This document shows, piece by piece, positions 1-8,360 of a stretch of DNA of 35,115 bases. The translations under genes and the position numbers were made by a program. Origin of the DNA: Bacillus pseudomycoides (GTDB lineage: Bacteria > Bacillota > Bacilli > Bacillales > Bacillaceae_G); NCBI RefSeq assembly GCF_002582035.1, contig NZ_NUQE01000011.1, forward strand, positions 59,748-94,862, given 5' to 3'. Positions within the stretch are counted from its first letter, which is position 1, and every line of letters begins with the position of its first letter. Below the pieces are notes generated by a model. That model was not told the DNA's origin. It searched no databases and saw only the letters and a program-made list of their open reading frames with translations.

Positions 1-279
1 AAGTGGGATTTCTTATATTTTCTGCACTAACGAACATTGGAGAGATGAAGTCCCAAAGCGAAATAATTGTATTCTTATAGAAAGTTCCCCCCCCTTGCGT
101 AGATGTCTTACTGTTTATTTCAACACTGAAAACAAAAAACGAGATTATCCTCAGTTTTACATGAATTTTTCATATTAAATCCAATACGGTAAATGAAATT
201 AACATACAAATCAAATGACAAACTATTCAGATTTCATGTTAAACTAAAAAGAAACAATTTATAGTAAGGGGAAAATAAA
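1..279. other. intergenic, no feature identified
   Basis: No convincing ORF, RNA gene or terminator is visible here. The stretch is AT-rich with a run of eight C residues near 87-94. A promoter for the downstream ABM gene must lie here or further upstream, but I could not find a good -35/-10 pair. Confidence 0.5.
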
Positions 280-597
280 ATGAACAAAGCACCATACTAC
301 GCGGTTATTTTCACTTCTCAACTCTCAACTGAAACAGATGATTACGAAATCGTTGCAGATGAAATGGTAAAGTTAGCAAAGCAGCAACCCGGATTTGTCG
401 ATGTTGAAAGCGTCCGTGATGAAACTGGATTTGGGATTACCATTTCGTACTGGGAATCACTTGAAGCAATCCAGCAGTGGAAAGAACATGCAGCCCATAC
501 CGTTGCTAGAAAAAGAGGACGAGAACAATGGTATGAACAATTTCATACAAGAATTTGCCTTGTTGAAAGAGAGTACCGTGCTACAAAAGGAGAATAA
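280..597 (+). CDS. ABM-domain (putative quinol/heme-type monooxygenase) protein
   Basis: A 105-residue protein of the antibiotic biosynthesis monooxygenase (ABM, dimeric alpha/beta barrel) type. The sequence shows an N-terminal beta strand (YYAVIFTSQL), a helix ending in the family-typical LAKQQPGFVDVESV, then GFGITISYWESLEAIQQWKEH, which is the usual ABM strand-helix order with the W-x-S-x-E-A-I-x-x-W element. Length is normal for a single-domain family member, and B. subtilis YqjZ is a plausible relative. The start is supported by AAGGGG at 266-271, 8 bases before the ATG. The gene ends three bases before the next ORF, and its tail contains that gene's ribosome binding site, so the two are co-transcribed. 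Substrate unknown; a cytoplasmic enzyme or small-molecule binding role is inferred. Confidence 0.8.
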   Translation: MNKAPYYAVIFTSQLSTETDDYEIVADEMVKLAKQQPGFVDVESVRDETGFGITISYWESLEAIQQWKEHAAHTVARKRGREQWYEQFHTRICLVEREYRATKGE

Positions 598-600
598 TAA

Positions 601-1200
601 ATGCTAAAACCGAAAACTGCTCTTCTACTTCTACACGAAATATACGGAATCAACCAACATATGGAGTATATCATTCATACATTTTCTTCTTCGACTATAG
701 ATGTTATTTGTCCAAATTTATTACATAGTTCCATCCCTTTTCATTACACCGAAGAAGCAGAAGCGTATTCACATTTTATAAAGCATGTTGGATTTCAACG
801 TGGAAAACAACACATTGAAGATGTGCTCGCTGAACTACAAAATAACTATACGTATGTGGGAATCCTTGGATTTAGCGTTGGCGCAACGATTGCTTGGTTA
901 TGTAGTGAAGATCATAAAATTGATTTTGTTATCGGATGCTATGGTTCACGTATTCGTGATTACACAAACATTATACCGACATGTCCTACGTTATTATTAT
1001 TCCCTTCAAACGAACCTAGTTTTTCAGTTTCTGCTTTGATTGATAATTTGCAAAGTAAAGACCATCCGCTACTAAACATAAAACAACTTAACGGAGAACA
1101 TGGATTTCTTGATCCATGTTCTGTAAAATACAACGAGGAAGCTGCGAACCAAGGATATGAAATAATCCATTCTTTTCTTCAAAACATAACAGAGAAGTAG
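601..1200 (+). CDS. dienelactone hydrolase-like alpha/beta hydrolase
   Basis: A 199-residue single-domain alpha/beta hydrolase. Seen in the sequence: the first strand and oxyanion region LLLLHEIYGIN near residues 8-18, the nucleophile elbow G-F-S-V-G near residue 95 (serine where classical dienelactone hydrolases have cysteine), and the C-terminal catalytic-His region NGEHGFLDP. The strand that normally carries the catalytic Asp reads LLLFPSNEPSF, so the acid residue is not obvious. The start has AAAGGAG at 586-592 inside the end of the upstream gene, spaced 8 bases. It forms a two-gene operon with the ABM protein, closed by a perfect hairpin that overlaps its stop codon. Cytoplasmic, substrate unknown; the family hydrolyses esters or lactones. 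Confidence 0.8.
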   Translation: MLKPKTALLLLHEIYGINQHMEYIIHTFSSSTIDVICPNLLHSSIPFHYTEEAEAYSHFIKHVGFQRGKQHIEDVLAELQNNYTYVGILGFSVGATIAWLCSEDHKIDFVIGCYGSRIRDYTNIIPTCPTLLLFPSNEPSFSVSALIDNLQSKDHPLLNIKQLNGEHGFLDPCSVKYNEEAANQGYEIIHSFLQNITEK

Positions 1201-1226
1201 CTTCTACTTCTCTGTTATGTTTATTT
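1182..1226 (+). terminator. intrinsic terminator, probably bidirectional
   Basis: Perfect 19-bp stem (1182-1200 with 1204-1222) and a 3-base loop, followed by a T-rich tail. The left arm includes the stop codon of the hydrolase. The next gene is convergent, so the same hairpin may serve both strands (A-run on the left arm). Confidence 0.85.
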
Positions 1227-1231
1227 TTCAT

Positions 1232-1525
1232 TTATTCTGATATTTTATCTAGCACGTATACCTTCCATTTATAATTCATAAGTGTGTTATATTCTTGAAT
1301 TACAACATATTCCTTCGTATCTGTTTTAACAAGATAGGTATTATCCCCTTTATATGTAACACTCTGTACGTTTTTATCTTTAAATTCATCTTTTAGTCCT
1401 TGTTCTTGCAAAATACCTTCTGCATGAACATGTTTCAAAAAATTGTAAGGTGAAAAAACAGAGATTCCAAGTACGATAAAAATTGTTATAACAGCAGTAA
1501 TACTTGCTACCCTCGACTTCTTCAT
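1232..1525 (-). CDS. small membrane-anchored or secreted protein, unknown function
   Basis: A 97-residue protein with an N-terminal basic start (MKKSR) and a hydrophobic segment of about 18 residues (ITAVITIFIVLGISVF), so it is a signal anchor or uncleaved signal peptide. The rest, about 65 residues, is polar and looks like a small extracytoplasmic beta-rich domain (NTYLVKTDTKEYVVIQEY). The ATG is preceded by a GGGG-type ribosome site. I do not recognise the family with confidence. It lies 33 bases after the next small membrane gene on the same strand, so they may be co-transcribed. Confidence 0.6.
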   Translation of the reverse strand: MKKSRVASITAVITIFIVLGISVFSPYNFLKHVHAEGILQEQGLKDEFKDKNVQSVTYKGDNTYLVKTDTKEYVVIQEYNTLMNYKWKVYVLDKISE

Positions 1526-1558
1526 TTCTTTTCCCCTTCAACTAAAATTACTTTTTAT

Positions 1559-1765
1559 CTATCTCTCTTTGCCCTCATCCGCACTTTCTTCCCTCTCCTC
1601 CTGCTCCTCATGAAACTCTACAGGTGATTGTGCAGTAATTGATTCAAACGGTGTGTAATAAATTTGAGGCGTCACTTTTTGAACACACATTTTATATGTC
1701 GTAAGCCCAATAATAAAAAATAAAAACATTGTAAACATAACAACACCAATTGTAAAAATAAACAT
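1559..1765 (-). CDS. small single-pass membrane protein (possibly DUF3951)
   Basis: A 68-residue protein. Residues 1-25 are strongly hydrophobic (one membrane helix), followed by a short cytoplasmic or external tail with the motif YYTPFESITAQSPVEFHEE and a very acidic end. The YTPF-x-x-ITxQ-x-x-x-EFHEE pattern resembles small Bacillus DUF3951 proteins as I remember them; this is unchecked. A strong ribosome site (AAAAGGGGTGG) sits just before the ATG. No role can be inferred from the neighbours. Confidence 0.55.
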   Translation of the reverse strand: MFIFTIGVVMFTMFLFFIIGLTTYKMCVQKVTPQIYYTPFESITAQSPVEFHEEQEEREESADEGKER

Positions 1766-1835
1766 AGCACCACCCCTTTTGTAATCGTTATACTACAAAG
1801 TTCGATGCAGTATGGGATAATCCTTGTTACAAAAA

Positions 1836-1866
1836 ATGAAACTTTCATCAGTGAGCGTTTTCTTTA
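1836..1866 (+). repeat. fragment of a bcr-like intergenic repeat (5' end only)
   Basis: Reads ATGAAACTTTCATCAGTGAG then GCGTTTTCTTT, closely matching the first 30 bases of the full copy at 14884 (GTGAAACTTCCGTCAGTAAG, then GTTTTCTT). Only the 5' part is recognisable; the downstream sequence differs. It lies between the azlD stop and the small membrane gene. Confidence 0.5.
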
Positions 1867-1892
1867 ATTAAGAACCGTCTTCTTACCTCTCA

Positions 1893-2210
1893 TTAAATTA
1901 CAAGAAATAAACGCAACAAAAATATTACAATGACTCCCGTTAGTACTGCACCTAATAAGCTCCGTGTAAAAATTGCAACAAGGAACGTCGGAATAGCCGC
2001 TAATAAATAATCCACTTTTACAGTTTCATTCATAAATAATGTTTGTGCTAATAATGCAGCCAATATCGCAATTGGAATATGATTTAGCCATCTTAGCCCC
2101 CATTCTGGAATTTCTACTTTACTTAATACAAGCAGTGGTACTACTCTCGGAAGCAATGTGACGATTGCAGATCCGAGTACAACAAGGAATACATCCCATC
2201 TTACTTCCAT
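1893..2210 (-). CDS. azlD: AzlD-type branched-chain amino-acid transport subunit
   Basis: A 105-residue, very hydrophobic protein with about four membrane segments and the AzlD-typical PRVVPLLVLSK stretch followed by WLNHIPIAILAALLAQTLF. Its start overlaps the end of azlC by 10 bases, the usual pairing: AzlC is the large subunit and AzlD the small one of an exporter of branched-chain amino acids or analogues (known from B. subtilis 4-azaleucine resistance and E. coli YgaZH). It acts in the cytoplasmic membrane. Length is normal. The exact substrate is not deducible. Confidence 0.88.
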   Translation of the reverse strand: MEVRWDVFLVVLGSAIVTLLPRVVPLLVLSKVEIPEWGLRWLNHIPIAILAALLAQTLFMNETVKVDYLLAAIPTFLVAIFTRSLLGAVLTGVIVIFLLRLFLVI

Positions 2211-2920
2211 TTTTCAATCACCATCCCAATTGTCGCTGCTGCAAGTGTAGCAACAATAACAGCAACACTATTTGATACAAAGAAATGAGCTAGAAATGCA
2301 ATCATAATTGAGGAAATAGCAACGCAAAGATGAACAAATAACTTTGGACGGCTGCTCACAAGTTGTAAAACAAACAAACCAATAAACATCGCTGGAAGTG
2401 CGTAATCCATCCCATACGTATGCGGATCTGGTATCCACTCTCCCAAAACGCCCCCAATGATGTTTGCTACTACCCAATTTACATAACCTGTCACATTTAA
2501 ACCGAGCATCCATTTTTCACTTACATATTGTTTTCCTGTTACATGCTGGGCTGCAACGCCAAAAGTTTCATCAGTAAGTTGCGAACCAATCACTATATTT
2601 TTCCAAATTGATACTTTTTTTAAGTACGGAGCTAATGCTGCACTCATTAAAAAATGTCTTAGATTTACAAAGAAAACGGTAAAAATAATAGTAGAAGCTG
2701 GCGCACCCGCTACAAACATTCCAGCCATAATGAACTGTGCCGAGCCAGCATAAATTAGTAATGAAATAAGTGCAATTTCTGTTATGGAAAATCCAGCTGT
2801 TTTCTCAATCACCCCTGATGCAACGCCAATGCTTAAATAACCGAGAACTGTTGGTAAACAATCTTTCACACCTTGCATAAACGTTTCATCTTGCGACTCT
2901 AATACTGCTGCCCGTTCCAC
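2201..2920 (-). CDS. azlC: AzlC-type branched-chain amino-acid exporter, large subunit
   Basis: A 239-residue multi-pass membrane protein with AzlC hallmarks: GVKDCLPTVLGYLSIGVASG at the N terminus, YAGSAQFIMAGMF, and FFVNLRHFLMSAALAPYLK. The start codon is GTG (CAC at 2918-2920 on the plus strand), with GGGGGAG five bases upstream; no better ATG exists. It is transcribed with azlD. A good sigma-A type promoter lies about 145 bases upstream (3066-3094), which leaves a long leader in which I could not identify a riboswitch or T-box. Confidence 0.88.
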   Translation of the reverse strand: MERAAVLESQDETFMQGVKDCLPTVLGYLSIGVASGVIEKTAGFSITEIALISLLIYAGSAQFIMAGMFVAGAPASTIIFTVFFVNLRHFLMSAALAPYLKKVSIWKNIVIGSQLTDETFGVAAQHVTGKQYVSEKWMLGLNVTGYVNWVVANIIGGVLGEWIPDPHTYGMDYALPAMFIGLFVLQLVSSRPKLFVHLCVAISSIMIAFLAHFFVSNSVAVIVATLAAATIGMVIEKWK

Positions 2921-3065
2921 TCTAACTCCCCCTTCACCCTTATGTAAGAAAACATCTCCCTAATAAACCGAAAAACATGTTAACGTTTAAATGGTGGGAG
3001 CTGACCAATACAATTTACTTCTGTCACACCCTCATTCCCCTTTAGTAGTTATGATGATACCTACT

Positions 3066-3094
3066 AATATAAAAAGAAAATCCAATTGAGTCAA
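3066..3094 (-). promoter_or_regulatory. sigma-A-type promoter for azlCD
   Basis: On the minus strand TTGACT (3089-3094), 17-base spacer, TATATT (3066-3071). It faces azlC. It lies immediately beyond the terminator of the flagellar cluster, which fits an independent transcription unit. Confidence 0.6.
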
Positions 3095-3117
3095 CAATAT
3101 TCTGAATTTTTAATTTT

Positions 3118-3145
3118 AAAAAAAGAATGCCCTCTTCAGGCATTC
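3118..3145 (-). terminator. terminator of the slt-to-flgG flagellar operon
   Basis: Stem GAATGCC/GGCATTC (3125-3131 with 3139-3145) and a U-run on the minus strand (A-run 3118-3124). It starts two bases after the flgG stop codon. Confidence 0.85.
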
Positions 3146-3147
3146 CC

Positions 3148-3921
3148 TTATCTTAACAATTCATTCGATTCTTTATCATACACTTTATCAAATGTTGTCA
3201 TCACGCGCTGCGATGCTTGGACCATCTTTTGGTTCGTCATAAGATCGGTCATTTCTTTCGTCATATCAACATTTGAGTTTTCTAACATATAATTGTGAAC
3301 AGCAGCTGTTCCATTCGGTAAATTAGCGATATTTGTTCCATCTATTGTAAAAGTTTTATCTTCATGCTTTACAAGACGTGCTTTCATATTTGCATCAACT
3401 GATTTTGTTTGTAGACGCGCGATATTTTGTTGTGTTGCCTCATTATAAAGGGTGCCATCAGCTCTCACAGAAAGTTTTGCACCTTCAGGAATACGAATAC
3501 GCTCATTATTACTATCAAGTACATACGCACCCGATGTTGTTTGTAAATAACGATCTGCATTTAGAGTAAAATGCCCATCTTTCGTCATATATGTTTGATT
3601 ATCTTTTGAAACTACAAAGAAAGAAGCTGTACCTGTATTTCCATCTTCTAAGTAAAAATCAGTAGCGCTATTTGTAATTTGCATTGTACCTTGCGTTAAA
3701 TTCACATGCGTTGCATTTGGTATAACAGCATAATCAACCGTTCCAATTGGAGTTTTACTACCATTGACTTGACGGTATGTTCCATGTGTATCAAAAACTG
3801 TTGACGTCATTTGATCTGCTTTAAATCCTGTTGTTTGGGCATTGGCGATGTTATTTGAGTGCATATTTAAATGCTGCATGTAGTTCATCATTCCCATAGA
3901 ACCGATATATAGACCATTCAT
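3148..3921 (-). CDS. flgG: flagellar basal-body rod protein, FlgG/FlgF family
   Basis: A 257-residue axial protein. The N-terminal motif with SNNIANAQTTGFKAD (residues about 22-36) is the rod/hook signature, and the C terminus NVDMTKEMTDLMTNQKM plus a coiled-coil end is the matching D0 helix. The length suits the distal rod protein FlgG or the B. subtilis FlhO/FlhP group; with only one such protein in the window I call it FlgG, but FlgF/FlhO is possible. It is exported by the flagellar type III system and assembles between the proximal rod and hook. Last gene of the export operon, 21 bases after flhF, followed by a terminator. Confidence 0.8.
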   Translation of the reverse strand: MNGLYIGSMGMMNYMQHLNMHSNNIANAQTTGFKADQMTSTVFDTHGTYRQVNGSKTPIGTVDYAVIPNATHVNLTQGTMQITNSATDFYLEDGNTGTASFFVVSKDNQTYMTKDGHFTLNADRYLQTTSGAYVLDSNNERIRIPEGAKLSVRADGTLYNEATQQNIARLQTKSVDANMKARLVKHEDKTFTIDGTNIANLPNGTAAVHNYMLENSNVDMTKEMTDLMTNQKMVQASQRVMTTFDKVYDKESNELLR

Positions 3922-3942
3922 ACTATGTTCCCTCGCTCTCTA

Positions 3943-5196
3943 TTATGATGTGCATAACATTTGTTTTGCTAAATGTTCAGCTGTTGCGATATGTAAATGC
4001 TGTGTAACATCTTGACCATCTGTTGTAAATACAATTGGTGCAGATGAAACAGCTGGGATTTTTAGTAGTTCACCACTGCTGCCTGTTTCATCAAACTTTG
4101 TAAATATAAAACCATTAATATGTATGTCTTTGAAATTTGTAATAATCTCAACCATATCTTTACTTTTCATTGAAGCAGATAACGTTAAACAAATATAATC
4201 CGGCTGAATTTGCTCCATCGTTTCACTCATACTTTGTACGGATTCTACTGTACGATAATTTCTTCCAGCTGTATCAATTAAAATATAATCGACTGGTGCT
4301 TCCTGCTTAAAGTAGGAAAATGCTCTAGACATTCCATCTGCATCACGCACTGCAAGAACCTCTGCTCCGATGATTTTTACATACTCTTGTAATTGCTGAA
4401 CCGTCCCAATCCGGGAATTATCGGTTGTAATAAATCCAACCGTTTTATTTTGTTCATATAATTGCCAAGCAATCTTTGCAAGTGTCGTTGTCTTTCCAAC
4501 ACCTGTAGGTCCAACTAAAGCAATCGTTTGTATTTCCTTATTAAACACATTTTCTGTCTGAAAATGCGCTCCCATATCTTCAAGAATAAACTGTAATACT
4601 TCCTCTTCAGTAATTAGAGAAGTATGTTCGAACTTCGCTCGTAATTTCTTTTCATATACTGTTAAGAAATGTTCCTCTACATCATTTTGCTCGAGTGTAC
4701 GAAGTACTTTTTTAATAATAAACGGGACTAACGCTCCTTGCTCTTTTTCTTGTGCTGTTTCACTTACAAGATTAGCAGTTACTTCTAATTTTTCTTCTTG
4801 TTTTTCCACGTTTTTCGTTACAACAAGTCCCTTATCAAACACTTGAAGCAATCTTTGTTTTTTCTGCATCCACTCTTCACTTTGAGCAAATGGCTTTGGT
4901 GTATAAGGAATATTATGCGTTTTATTCTCAAGGTCATGTAAAATCGATTGTATCTTCTCTGCTCGAATCATCTCTTCTGATTGTTCTTTTACTATTTCTG
5001 TTACGAATGGTTCTTGCTCTTCTTCACTTTTTTGAGGAATTTTCACAATCATTTCATATTGCTTTTTCCAAAAGAACGGAATCTTTCGTTTGACCGTTTC
5101 ATCTACAACATAGTAATAATCATTTCCGTGCTCTTCAAAAAGTTTATGATACAGCTCGCTTTTAGAATAAGCTTGAATTCGCTTTATACTTTCCAT
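3943..5196 (-). CDS. flhF: FlhF, SRP-family GTPase for flagellar placement
   Basis: A 417-residue protein with a basic/variable N-terminal domain, an N domain (about 150-215) and an SRP-type G domain. Seen motifs: G1 GPTGVGKTT (229-237), G3 DTAGRN (308-313), and G4 TKFDE (366-370). The family is membrane-associated and controls number and position of flagella. It sits directly after flhA (17-base gap). In many bacteria flhF is followed by the ATPase regulator flhG; here the next gene is flgG, and no FlhG is encoded in the window. Confidence 0.95.
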   Translation of the reverse strand: MESIKRIQAYSKSELYHKLFEEHGNDYYYVVDETVKRKIPFFWKKQYEMIVKIPQKSEEEQEPFVTEIVKEQSEEMIRAEKIQSILHDLENKTHNIPYTPKPFAQSEEWMQKKQRLLQVFDKGLVVTKNVEKQEEKLEVTANLVSETAQEKEQGALVPFIIKKVLRTLEQNDVEEHFLTVYEKKLRAKFEHTSLITEEEVLQFILEDMGAHFQTENVFNKEIQTIALVGPTGVGKTTTLAKIAWQLYEQNKTVGFITTDNSRIGTVQQLQEYVKIIGAEVLAVRDADGMSRAFSYFKQEAPVDYILIDTAGRNYRTVESVQSMSETMEQIQPDYICLTLSASMKSKDMVEIITNFKDIHINGFIFTKFDETGSSGELLKIPAVSSAPIVFTTDGQDVTQHLHIATAEHLAKQMLCTS

Positions 5197-5213
5197 CTTT
5201 TCTCACCTTCGCC

Positions 5214-7280
5214 CTACTCAATATATGCAATCTGGTCTACGACTACTTCCGGTGCTAACTCACTTATGCAGAGTACCTTTGCTTCTATTTGATAACGGTC
5301 AAGCAACCTTGCTATACCAAAACGAAAATCTTTACGGCGCGTTAATAAAACTGGGTCTCTTCCTGTTAAACGAGATTGTTTCAAAATACGTTGAATTTGA
5401 TCGATAACACGTGTTTCTTGTTCTAAATCCCAGTTTAATAAATACCCTTGATACGAATTGTTTACAACATCAGCATCTAGCTCAATTGAGTCTGAGAATA
5501 GTGCTGCATAAATTTTCCCATCATGATTTTTTGCATGTTCACAAATCACTTTCGAAATACATTCGCGTACAAAAGAAGTAACACCGTCCGCATGATTTTG
5601 ATAAATTTCTTTTCCGTCAATAATACCTTCCATGATAGTCGGTAAATCTCGAATTGAAATTCCTTCTTTCAGCAATTGTTTCACGACATTTTGAATAAGA
5701 GATAAATCGATTTCCTTTTTCTTAATTTCTTCTAATAATACGCTATGGTCATTCTCTAAAGATTGAATTAAATCTTTCACATGTTGACGCTGCAATAGTT
5801 CGTGTACATTACGACGAATCACGACATCTAAATGCGTAATTAATATGCTGAGCGGTTCTAACACTTGATACCCTTTCATTTGTGCATCTTGTACAACATG
5901 CTCTAAAATCCAGTAACCATCTTCGCCAAAGATTGGATCTTTGGCAGGCTCAGCATCTAAATCTGCCATAACATTTGGTGTTTTGAGTGCTAATAAATAT
6001 CCCGATTTTAAGACACCTTCCGCTACTTTGGCGCCTTTAATTCGGATTACATAACGTCCGCGTGGCCTAAAACTCGTATTATCTTTAAAATTAATGCCAG
6101 GAACGTTAATTCCTAAATCTGTAATAATCGATTTTCGCATTAATACAACTTTATCTCGAGCTGTTTCCCCGTTAATTTTTTGTTTTACAAGGGCAGCTAA
6201 ATCAAGCCCAAGTTCAACGATAATTGGATATTTATCAGTAAAGACACCAAACGAATCTTCCACTTTCTTCATTTGATCGTCATCACTTTGAATCATTTCT
6301 AATTCTTTTTGCAACGCTTCTTCTTCTTCTTTCTTCAACCGCTTTTTATTCGTGTATCCTAAGAAGATAACTCCTCCGCCAACAATTAGAAATGGGATAA
6401 GTGGAAGCGGTGAAAATATACCCATAGCAATAAATAATCCACCGAGTGCATATACAACGACGTCATGCGCCATTAACTCTTTATAAATGCCTTCATTTAC
6501 TGTATCAGACGATCCATCAAATACGCGTGTAACGATAATCCCTGTCGAAATTGCTAATAATAACGAACCGATTTGATTCACAATTCCATCGCCAATCGTT
6601 AATTTCGTATAATGAAGGGCTGCTTCTTGAAATCCCATTCCTTGTTGCATCATCCCAACAATTAATCCGAAAGTAATATTGACGAATAAGATGACGATAC
6701 TAAAAATAACATCACCTTTTATAAATTTTCCAGCACCGTCCATCGCACCGTAAAAATCTGTTTCCATATTTAATTTCTTCCGTTTTTCCTTTGCTTCTGC
6801 GTCTGTAATAATGCGCTGATTTAAATCCGCATCAATTGACATCTGTTTCCCTGGCAAAGAATCCAGTGTAAAACGTGCCGCAACTTCAGCCGTACGAGAA
6901 GCACCATTTGCGACAATAAATTGGAATACAATAAGTACTATAAAAATAACAATCCCAATTAATATATTTCCACCAATAACAAACTGACCGAACTCCTCAA
7001 TGACATGGCCAGCATCCCCGTTTGTTAAAATGGCCCGCGTCGTAGAAACGTTAATTGAAACACGGAAAATTGCAATCAATAACAGTAATGTTGGAAATGA
7101 CTTTAACTCATCCCACTCTTTAATACTCGTTGCTCGCATATATACGAGCACTGCCATACCAAGTAAAAAGACGATAACGACATCTAGTACAAATGGTGGC
7201 AATGGAATTAAAAGTGCCACAACGAATGACACTGCTAAAAAGATAGAAAAATAGGTTCTTGCAGAATCTATCTTAAACAA
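5214..7280 (-). CDS. flhA: FlhA, export gate protein of the flagellar type III system
   Basis: A 688-residue protein of normal FlhA length. The N-terminal half contains about eight membrane segments and the FHIPEP-family signature region (VANGASRTAEVAARF, then DSLPGKQMSIDADL). The C-terminal half is the cytoplasmic ring domain that docks chaperone-substrate complexes. Start MFKIDSARTYF, 23 bases after flhB. It forms the proton-driven export gate with FlhB, FliP, FliQ and FliR, all encoded just upstream. Confidence 0.97.
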   Translation of the reverse strand: MFKIDSARTYFSIFLAVSFVVALLIPLPPFVLDVVIVFLLGMAVLVYMRATSIKEWDELKSFPTLLLLIAIFRVSINVSTTRAILTNGDAGHVIEEFGQFVIGGNILIGIVIFIVLIVFQFIVANGASRTAEVAARFTLDSLPGKQMSIDADLNQRIITDAEAKEKRKKLNMETDFYGAMDGAGKFIKGDVIFSIVILFVNITFGLIVGMMQQGMGFQEAALHYTKLTIGDGIVNQIGSLLLAISTGIIVTRVFDGSSDTVNEGIYKELMAHDVVVYALGGLFIAMGIFSPLPLIPFLIVGGGVIFLGYTNKKRLKKEEEEALQKELEMIQSDDDQMKKVEDSFGVFTDKYPIIVELGLDLAALVKQKINGETARDKVVLMRKSIITDLGINVPGINFKDNTSFRPRGRYVIRIKGAKVAEGVLKSGYLLALKTPNVMADLDAEPAKDPIFGEDGYWILEHVVQDAQMKGYQVLEPLSILITHLDVVIRRNVHELLQRQHVKDLIQSLENDHSVLLEEIKKKEIDLSLIQNVVKQLLKEGISIRDLPTIMEGIIDGKEIYQNHADGVTSFVRECISKVICEHAKNHDGKIYAALFSDSIELDADVVNNSYQGYLLNWDLEQETRVIDQIQRILKQSRLTGRDPVLLTRRKDFRFGIARLLDRYQIEAKVLCISELAPEVVVDQIAYIE

Positions 7281-7303
7281 ACAGAATCTCCTCCAAACGC
7301 GCC

Positions 7304-8350
7304 TTACACTTCAATTTGTTTTGTTTGAATTAAATAGCGCATAACTTCAATAACAGCAACATATAAATCTTCTGGAATTGTTTCATCTTCCTCAACTTGA
7401 TAATATAAAGAACGCGCCAATGGACGATTTTCCACCATCGGTATATCTTGTTCACGCGCGAGTGTTCGCATATAAAGCGCCAACTCATCTTCACCTTTTG
7501 CCACAACAATCGGGGCTGCATCAACTAACTTATCATAACGAAGAGCAACAGAAATGTGGGTTGGGTTATTCACGATAAAGGTCGCACCGTCCATCTTTTT
7601 CGCAATCGTTCCCTGCAGAATCGCATGCATAAAGCTTTTGCGCTTTCCTTTTACTTCAGGGTCCCCTTCGTTATCTTTATGTTCTTGCTTTACTTCTTCT
7701 TTTTTCATTTTCAAATCTTGTGCATGCTCCCATTTCTGATAAATGAAATCAATAATAGAAATAACAACAAGAATAATTAAAATGATTAAAAAGATAGATT
7801 TAATTTGCCCCATAATTTCAGCAAGCGACGCACCCCAATTAAATCCAATCATACTTACGATTGTTTCTAAATTACGCTTAAAAATGACATACGCCACATA
7901 ACCAAGAAGCACCATATAAAATAACGATTTCAAAATATCAACGATACTTCTTCTACTAAACAGTCTCGTAAAATAGTTTTTTGGATTAATGCGAGATGCT
8001 TTCGGTTTAATAACTTTCGCCGAAAATACAAAGCCGACTTGCACCATATAATTCAGCATATGAAATGCATAAACGAGTACAAGAACCGGCGCTGATATTT
8101 TCAAAAGAAGTATGCCCATTAAATAAAAGTACTCGGTCGGATTGGTTTTTTTCCCAATTTGATCCAACAGCTCCGCAACAGAATTGGCGATATCATACCC
8201 AACACGATCGCCGAAAAAGTAAATAACTGCTGCTAAAACAAGAATAGAAAACAAATTATTTAAATCTTTACTCCTAGCAATGTTTCCTTCTTCACGTGCT
8301 TTTTTAATCTTTTGCGGGGTGGCTTTTTCTGTTTTATTATCTTTTGCCAT
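7304..8350 (-). CDS. flhB: FlhB, export gate switch protein
   Basis: A 348-residue protein. The N-terminal basic sequence EKATPQKIKKAREEGNIARS is characteristic, four membrane segments follow, then the cytoplasmic domain with the autocleavage motif NPTH at residues 262-265 (NNPTHISVALRYD). In the family, cleavage between N and P allows the change from rod/hook to filament export in response to FliK, which is encoded elsewhere in this window. It follows fliR by 10 bases. Confidence 0.97.
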   Translation of the reverse strand: MAKDNKTEKATPQKIKKAREEGNIARSKDLNNLFSILVLAAVIYFFGDRVGYDIANSVAELLDQIGKKTNPTEYFYLMGILLLKISAPVLVLVYAFHMLNYMVQVGFVFSAKVIKPKASRINPKNYFTRLFSRRSIVDILKSLFYMVLLGYVAYVIFKRNLETIVSMIGFNWGASLAEIMGQIKSIFLIILIILVVISIIDFIYQKWEHAQDLKMKKEEVKQEHKDNEGDPEVKGKRKSFMHAILQGTIAKKMDGATFIVNNPTHISVALRYDKLVDAAPIVVAKGEDELALYMRTLAREQDIPMVENRPLARSLYYQVEEDETIPEDLYVAVIEVMRYLIQTKQIEV

Positions 8351-8360
8351 AACCGTCCCC

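Noticed and set aside
2921-3065. T-box or other riboswitch in the azlCD leader
   Set aside because: The leader is long and has purine-rich GGGTGAAGGGGGAG near the start codon, but this is explained as ribosome site; no T-box core or paired terminator/antiterminator was found.
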